From DAOUAJ01 sp034433615 (GTDB lineage Bacteria; Chloroflexota; Anaerolineae; DUEN01): 11,552 bases of DNA. Shown one piece after another: positions 8,985 through 11,552 of the stretch. Made by a program: the position numbers and the translations under genes. How positions within the stretch are numbered: position 1 is the stretch's first letter; the number at the start of each line of letters is the position of its first letter. Location of the stretch: contig DAOUAJ010000110.1 in NCBI GenBank assembly GCA_034433615.1, positions 1 through 11,552 on the forward strand, given 5' to 3'. The notes beneath the pieces are model-generated. The model made no database searches, had not been told where the DNA came from, and saw only the letters and a list, made by a program, of their open reading frames with translations.

Positions 8985-9013
8985 TTGCTCCCGCCAGATT
9001 TTCTGGCTATAAT
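8985..9013 (+). promoter_or_regulatory. Promoter-like sequence with an internal inverted repeat
   Basis: TATAAT (8008 of the genome-scale count is not implied; window position 9008-9013) lies 17 bp after TTGCTC (8985-8990), which matches only half of the -35 consensus. The spacer contains GCCAGA-TTT-TCTGGC (8993-9007), an operator-like inverted repeat placed where a bound repressor would block polymerase. A start near 9020 would transcribe the downstream RNA and perhaps the Uma2 gene. Confidence 0.5.
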
Positions 9014-9071
9014 GGCCGGTGAGGTTAATGATTGGGTAGCGACCGAAGAGCGTGCCAGGGAGGTACAGGTT

Positions 9072-9300
9072 GTCAACTACCACCCGCTAGAAGCGGGTGG
9101 CTTGCAGCTAACCCGCAAGAGTCGCCGCGTTCGGCTGGTTGACGGCAGCCCTGCTATCCGAAGATAGCAGCGAGAGCGGACAGGTGCCCGACGCCGAAGG
9201 TTTTACCGGCCAAGCGTTTCGTCGGCCGAACCTCTTACCTTCGCTGTTAAGGTACGCAACCGTTTCTCCGCGGTGCGGAGTGCCTTAGGCATAGTATAGC
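9072..9300 (+). ncRNA. Structured RNA resembling a HEARO / IscB-type omega-RNA scaffold (no nuclease gene in the window)
   Basis: A chain of strong local stems on the plus strand: 9080-9087/9093-9100 (8 bp, loop TAGAA); 9151-9158/9163-9170 (8 bp, loop CGAA); 9198-9202/9229-9233 enclosing 9207-9211/9224-9228; 9236-9241/9249-9254 (6 bp); 9266-9271/9275-9280 (6 bp); and 9281-9284/9288-9291. GACG (9190-9193) can pair with CGTC (9220-9223) in the loop to form a pseudoknot. A stem of 9105-9113 with 9133-9141 is weaker. Omega-RNAs of IscB systems (Rfam HEARO) are structured RNAs of roughly 200 nt with a 5'-terminal hairpin after the guide and with pseudoknots, encoded upstream of the nuclease in IS200/IS605-like elements. 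Length, first hairpin, pseudoknot and mobile-element context agree. The family match is by eye. Confidence 0.55.
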
Positions 9301-9376
9301 ACAAGAGTTTCAGTCTACCAAGAAAGGAGGAAAGGCGGCTTCCTCCACCTGCTCAAGCAGGTGGTTTCCGCCGCCG
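9072..9376 (+). mobile_element. Putative small non-autonomous IS200/IS605-like element carrying the structured RNA
   Basis: The left boundary is inferred just before the first RNA hairpin. The right boundary is inferred at a two-tier hairpin: GGCGGC (9334-9339) with GCCGCC (9370-9375), and inside it CCACCTGC (9345-9352) with GCAGGTGG (9357-9364), loop TCAA. Elements of this class have subterminal hairpins rather than terminal inverted repeats. No TnpA, TnpB or IscB coding sequence, intact or broken, is seen in any frame, so it would have to be moved in trans. The exact ends are uncertain by several bases. Confidence 0.4.
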
Positions 9377-9383
9377 AAATCTT

Positions 9384-9992
9384 ATGAAACCAACGTTGGC
9401 AGTCGAGGCGGTTGAGCCAGCCTGGGAGATTGCCCATCTGTTCCCGCTCCAAGGCACATGGAGCGAAGAAGGATATCTCACCCTGCAAACGAATCACCTG
9501 GTTGAATTCTCCCACGGGTATCTTGAAGTGCTACCCATGCCCACCGAAGCTCATCAATTGATCGTGCTTTACCTGTACCGGATCTTGTTGGCCTTTGTCG
9601 AAAGTCAGACGTTGGGAGTGGTGCTGGTTGCGCCCCTGCCGGTGCGGCTGTGGGCCGGCAAGTATCGCGAACCCGATGTGATCCTGATGCTGGCCGGGCA
9701 CGCCGATCGTCGTCATCAGCAATACTGGGAGAGGCCCGACCTGGTTATGGAAGTGGTTTCACCTGATTACCGTCACCATGATCTGGAGACTAAGCGGCGC
9801 GAATACGCCCAGGCTGGCATTCCCGAGTATTGGATTGTGGATCCGGACGAGGGGCGGATCACCGTGTTGACGCTGAAGGGGGAAAGGTACACCGTCCACG
9901 GGGTATTTGAGCGGGGAATGGTGGCCCAGTCAGCATTGCTGGCGGGATTTGAGGTGGCCGTAGATGAGGTGTGGGCAGCGGCCCGCCAATAA
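9384..9992 (+). CDS. Uma2 family protein (DUF820, PD-(D/E)XK nuclease fold)
   Basis: A 202-aa protein of the Uma2/DUF820 family, abundant in Cyanobacteria and Chloroflexota. Motifs: REPDVILM with Asp98, VMEVVSP with Glu123, Lys137 in the following helix, and GIPEYWIVDPDEGRITVL (about 145-162). These are the usual acidic and lysine positions of the restriction-endonuclease-like fold, so the active site looks complete. The biological role of the family is unclear; many copies occur as scattered genes near mobile elements. No ribosome site lies within 20 bp of the ATG; AAAGGAGG is found about 54 bp upstream, before the right-end hairpin of the putative element. A GGGAGGT left of the element suggests that the leader has been split. 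Confidence 0.85.
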   Translation: MKPTLAVEAVEPAWEIAHLFPLQGTWSEEGYLTLQTNHLVEFSHGYLEVLPMPTEAHQLIVLYLYRILLAFVESQTLGVVLVAPLPVRLWAGKYREPDVILMLAGHADRRHQQYWERPDLVMEVVSPDYRHHDLETKRREYAQAGIPEYWIVDPDEGRITVLTLKGERYTVHGVFERGMVAQSALLAGFEVAVDEVWAAARQ

Positions 9993-10019
9993 GCGAGAAG
10001 ATGACCTCTGAAGTGGAGC

Positions 10020-10150
10020 GTGCCCGGACAGTTGTGCCGCCTAGGAGCCACGCTGTATCACAGCCCGTACTACCTGATGCCCTACCGTCCCGGCATCCCT
10101 GCTGTGCTCACCCGCCATGACCTGATCCCGCTGACTTATCGCCTGGCCCA
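10020..10150 (+). pseudogene. Fragment of a GT4-type glycosyltransferase
   Basis: The translation from about 10045 contains LYHSPYYLMPYRPGIPAVLT and then HDLIPLTY, closely matching the N-terminal-domain block of GT4 glycosyltransferases (xHSPYYLMPYRPGxPxVxTxHDLIPL). A full gene would be about 350-400 codons, but homology starts abruptly and ends near 10150. After that the frame runs into the UroD-like gene without resembling a glycosyltransferase. Both ends are missing, so this is a remnant, not a working gene. It is unrelated in position to the intact GT4 gene at 3284-4441. Confidence 0.7.
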
Positions 10151-10215
10151 TGCTCTCGCCCTGCGGACGGTTGAGGCAGGCATTCTGATTGACCCCCACA
10201 AGGAGTTAACATCGC

Positions 10216-11301
10216 ATGAGCATCAACCTGCACTTCACCGAGCAAGACTGGGAGCGCGTTGAGCGCGATTGGACAGCCTGGTGGGCTGGTGAGCTGGATC
10301 GCCCACTGGTGATGATCGAAAGTCTGGAACCGCCGTCAGATGTCATTCTGCCTGAGGCCCCCAGCTTTACCAGTAACCTGCCGCTGGAGATGCCCGCCGA
10401 CGAGGTGATTGACCGCTACCAGGCACATCTGGAGGCCAAGCGCTTCTACGGCGACGCCTTCCCCAAGTGGTGGCCTAACTTTGGCCCCGGCATCGTCGCC
10501 GGCTTCCTCGGGGCCCGCGTGCATCCCGTGCCGGAGACCGTCTGGTTCGACCCAGCCGAGCAGGTTTCCATTTCAGACCTGCATCTTGCCTATGATCCTG
10601 ACAACGTCTGGTGGCGGCGGGTACAGGAACTGACACGCCTGGCGGTGGAGCGCTGGGGGAGCAACGTGGCCGTGGCACACACTGACCTGGGCGGTAACCT
10701 TGACATCCTGGCTTCGCTGCGCACCACGCAGCAACTGCTACTCGACCTGTATGATGCCCCGGACGAGGTAGCGCGGCTGGTCGGGGAGATCACCCGACTG
10801 TGGATCCGCTACTACGACGAACTTTACGAGATCATTCGGGCAGCCGGTCGTGGAACAACCCCCTGGGCTGCCATCTGGTCACCGGGGCGGTGTTACATGC
10901 TCCAGTGCGACTTCTCCTACATGATCTCGCCGGAGATGTTCGAGCGCTTTGTGCTCCCCGACCTGGCCGCCTGTTGCGATACTTTGGACCACGGCTTCTA
11001 CCACCTGGACGGCGAGGGGGAGATTCCGCACCTGGACATGTTGTTATCACTGGAACGCCTGCGCGGGGTTCAGTGGATCCCTGGCGATGGCGCGCCGCCA
11101 CCGGAAAAGTGGCTGCCGTTGCTGAAACGCATTCGGGACGGCGGCAAGCTGTGCCAGCTTTACGTCAGCCCCCAGGGGGCCCGCACCATTGTGCGTGAAC
11201 TGGGTGGACAGGGCTTTGCCCTCGCCATTCAGCAGCAAATGTCCCAGGCGGAGGCAGAGGACTTCCTGCGTGTCCTGGCTGCCGAGGATGCCAGCGCTTG
11301 A
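10216..11301 (+). CDS. Uroporphyrinogen decarboxylase (UroD/MtaA) superfamily protein
   Basis: A 361-aa cytoplasmic protein with a UroD-like TIM barrel. Recognisable blocks: a start rich in Trp (WERVERDWTAWWAGELDRPL), KWWPNFGPGIVAGFLGA at about 84-100, AHTDLGGNLDILASLR at about 154-169, and FYHLDGEGEIPHLDMLL followed by GVQWIPGDG at about 257-290. This pattern is found in an uncharacterised branch of the superfamily. True HemE enzymes carry an N-terminal PVWxMRQAGR motif, which is absent, and the MtaA/CmuA-type His-x-Cys zinc motif is not seen either. A haem or methyl-transfer role should not be assumed. AAGGAG at 10200-10205 supports the ATG at 10216. It stands apart from the Uma2 gene and may belong with the gene starting at 11545. 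Confidence 0.8.
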   Translation: MSINLHFTEQDWERVERDWTAWWAGELDRPLVMIESLEPPSDVILPEAPSFTSNLPLEMPADEVIDRYQAHLEAKRFYGDAFPKWWPNFGPGIVAGFLGARVHPVPETVWFDPAEQVSISDLHLAYDPDNVWWRRVQELTRLAVERWGSNVAVAHTDLGGNLDILASLRTTQQLLLDLYDAPDEVARLVGEITRLWIRYYDELYEIIRAAGRGTTPWAAIWSPGRCYMLQCDFSYMISPEMFERFVLPDLAACCDTLDHGFYHLDGEGEIPHLDMLLSLERLRGVQWIPGDGAPPPEKWLPLLKRIRDGGKLCQLYVSPQGARTIVRELGGQGFALAIQQQMSQAEAEDFLRVLAAEDASA

Positions 11302-11544
11302 GGCTTGAATTTTTGACCCATTGCCAGTTTGCCCTGTTGACGAATTTAAGGCAGAATTATCATGGAGAATTTTGCTAAACGGTCTTTTACCTGCCTGTCT
11401 TGGCTTTCGGCCCTTAAAAGGTCAACCAATTTCTCTGGAGATTGGAACCACCCCCCAATCGTTAATATGGAAAAGGAGAGGAAAGTTCCCCCGTAAAGTT
11501 GATTTGTGGACACCGATGTCCCAGTTTATCTGAAGGAGGTATCT
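11302..11544 (+). other. AT-richer intergenic leader before the last gene
   Basis: This 243-bp stretch is visibly more AT-rich than the rest of the window and holds no convincing gene. TTGACG (11337-11342) with TATCAT (11358-11363) is promoter-like, but its 15-bp spacing is short. An imperfect palindrome centred in CCAATTTCTCTGGAGATTGG (11428-11447) could be an operator. AAGGAGGT (11533-11540) is a perfect ribosome site for the gene at the window edge. No terminator is seen after the UroD-like gene. Confidence 0.4.
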
Positions 11545-11552
11545 GTGAGCAA
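11545..11552 (+). CDS. Start of a further gene, 3'-partial
   Basis: A GTG codon at 11545 follows a perfect AAGGAGGT with 4 nt of spacing, a strong initiation signal. Only two codons and two bases are inside the window, so nothing can be said of the product. Confidence 0.6.

Noticed and set aside
8933..9103. CRISPR array suggested by repeated hairpins
   Set aside because: The hairpins have different sequences and irregular spacing. There is no identical direct repeat with spacers.
8985..9167. 60-codon open frame across the promoter and the first RNA hairpins
   Set aside because: It crosses hairpin arms that explain the sequence better, has no ribosome site and resembles no known protein.
9300..9383. 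Remnant of an IscB, TnpB or TnpA gene
   Set aside because: No frame here shows RuvC, HNH or Y1-transposase motifs, and the space is filled by the right-end hairpin.
10020..10262. An intact 80-residue gene
   Set aside because: Only the first third resembles a protein family, and only as an internal block of a larger enzyme. The rest runs into the UroD-like gene in another frame.
11321..11533. 70-codon open frame before the last gene
   Set aside because: It has no ribosome site and no recognisable similarity, and it ends at the ribosome site of the next gene. It is better read as leader DNA.

Overview
The window is a GC-rich bacterial segment with compact genes. The gene set (a multi-domain PGRP-like amidase, ScpA not followed by ScpB, VanZ and GT4 proteins, a Uma2 protein, a UroD-like protein and an RbsC/FrcC-type importer) looks most like Chloroflexota, possibly Anaerolineae-like. 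That placement is inferred from gene types only; no marker gene is present.

Layout. (1) 1-2087: 3' part of a large cell-wall protein with two nearly identical, zinc-ligand-deficient amidase-like domains, coiled coils, one apparently intact amidase_2/PGRP domain and a C-terminal domain resembling cell-wall-binding repeat 2. It ends at a clear intrinsic terminator. (2) 2156-2992: scpA, whose tail overlaps by 170 bp a convergent two-gene unit on the minus strand (GT4 glycosyltransferase then VanZ-like membrane protein, joined by an ATGA overlap). (3) 4442-4815: divergent intergenic region with a roughly 90-bp imperfect palindrome and a strong sigma70-type promoter. (4) 4816-8868: a carbohydrate-type ABC importer operon, permease then single-domain ATPase then a lipoprotein with two tandem, diverged periplasmic-binding domains. 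It closes with a strong terminator. (5) 8921-9383: non-coding and very rich in hairpins. I read it as a small mobile element carrying a HEARO/omega-RNA-like structured RNA but no IscB or TnpB gene. It sits directly before the start codon of a Uma2-family gene (9384-9992). (6) 9993-11552: a glycosyltransferase fragment, a UroD-superfamily protein, an AT-richer leader, and the first codons of another gene cut by the window edge.

How it works together. The importer genes form one transcription unit that probably takes up a sugar or related small molecule. The double binding protein suggests two ligands or a raised local receptor density. No sugar kinase, isomerase or regulator is adjacent, so the substrate cannot be read from context.

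The most notable feature is the RNA element at about 9072-9376. A promoter-like sequence (8985-9013) and a Shine-Dalgarno-like GGGAGGT (9058-9064) lie on its left and the Uma2 ATG lies just to its right. This suggests that the element split the Uma2 leader and that the resulting RNA would start with flanking sequence in the position where omega-RNAs carry their guide. This is a structural reading by eye and needs a covariance-model search.
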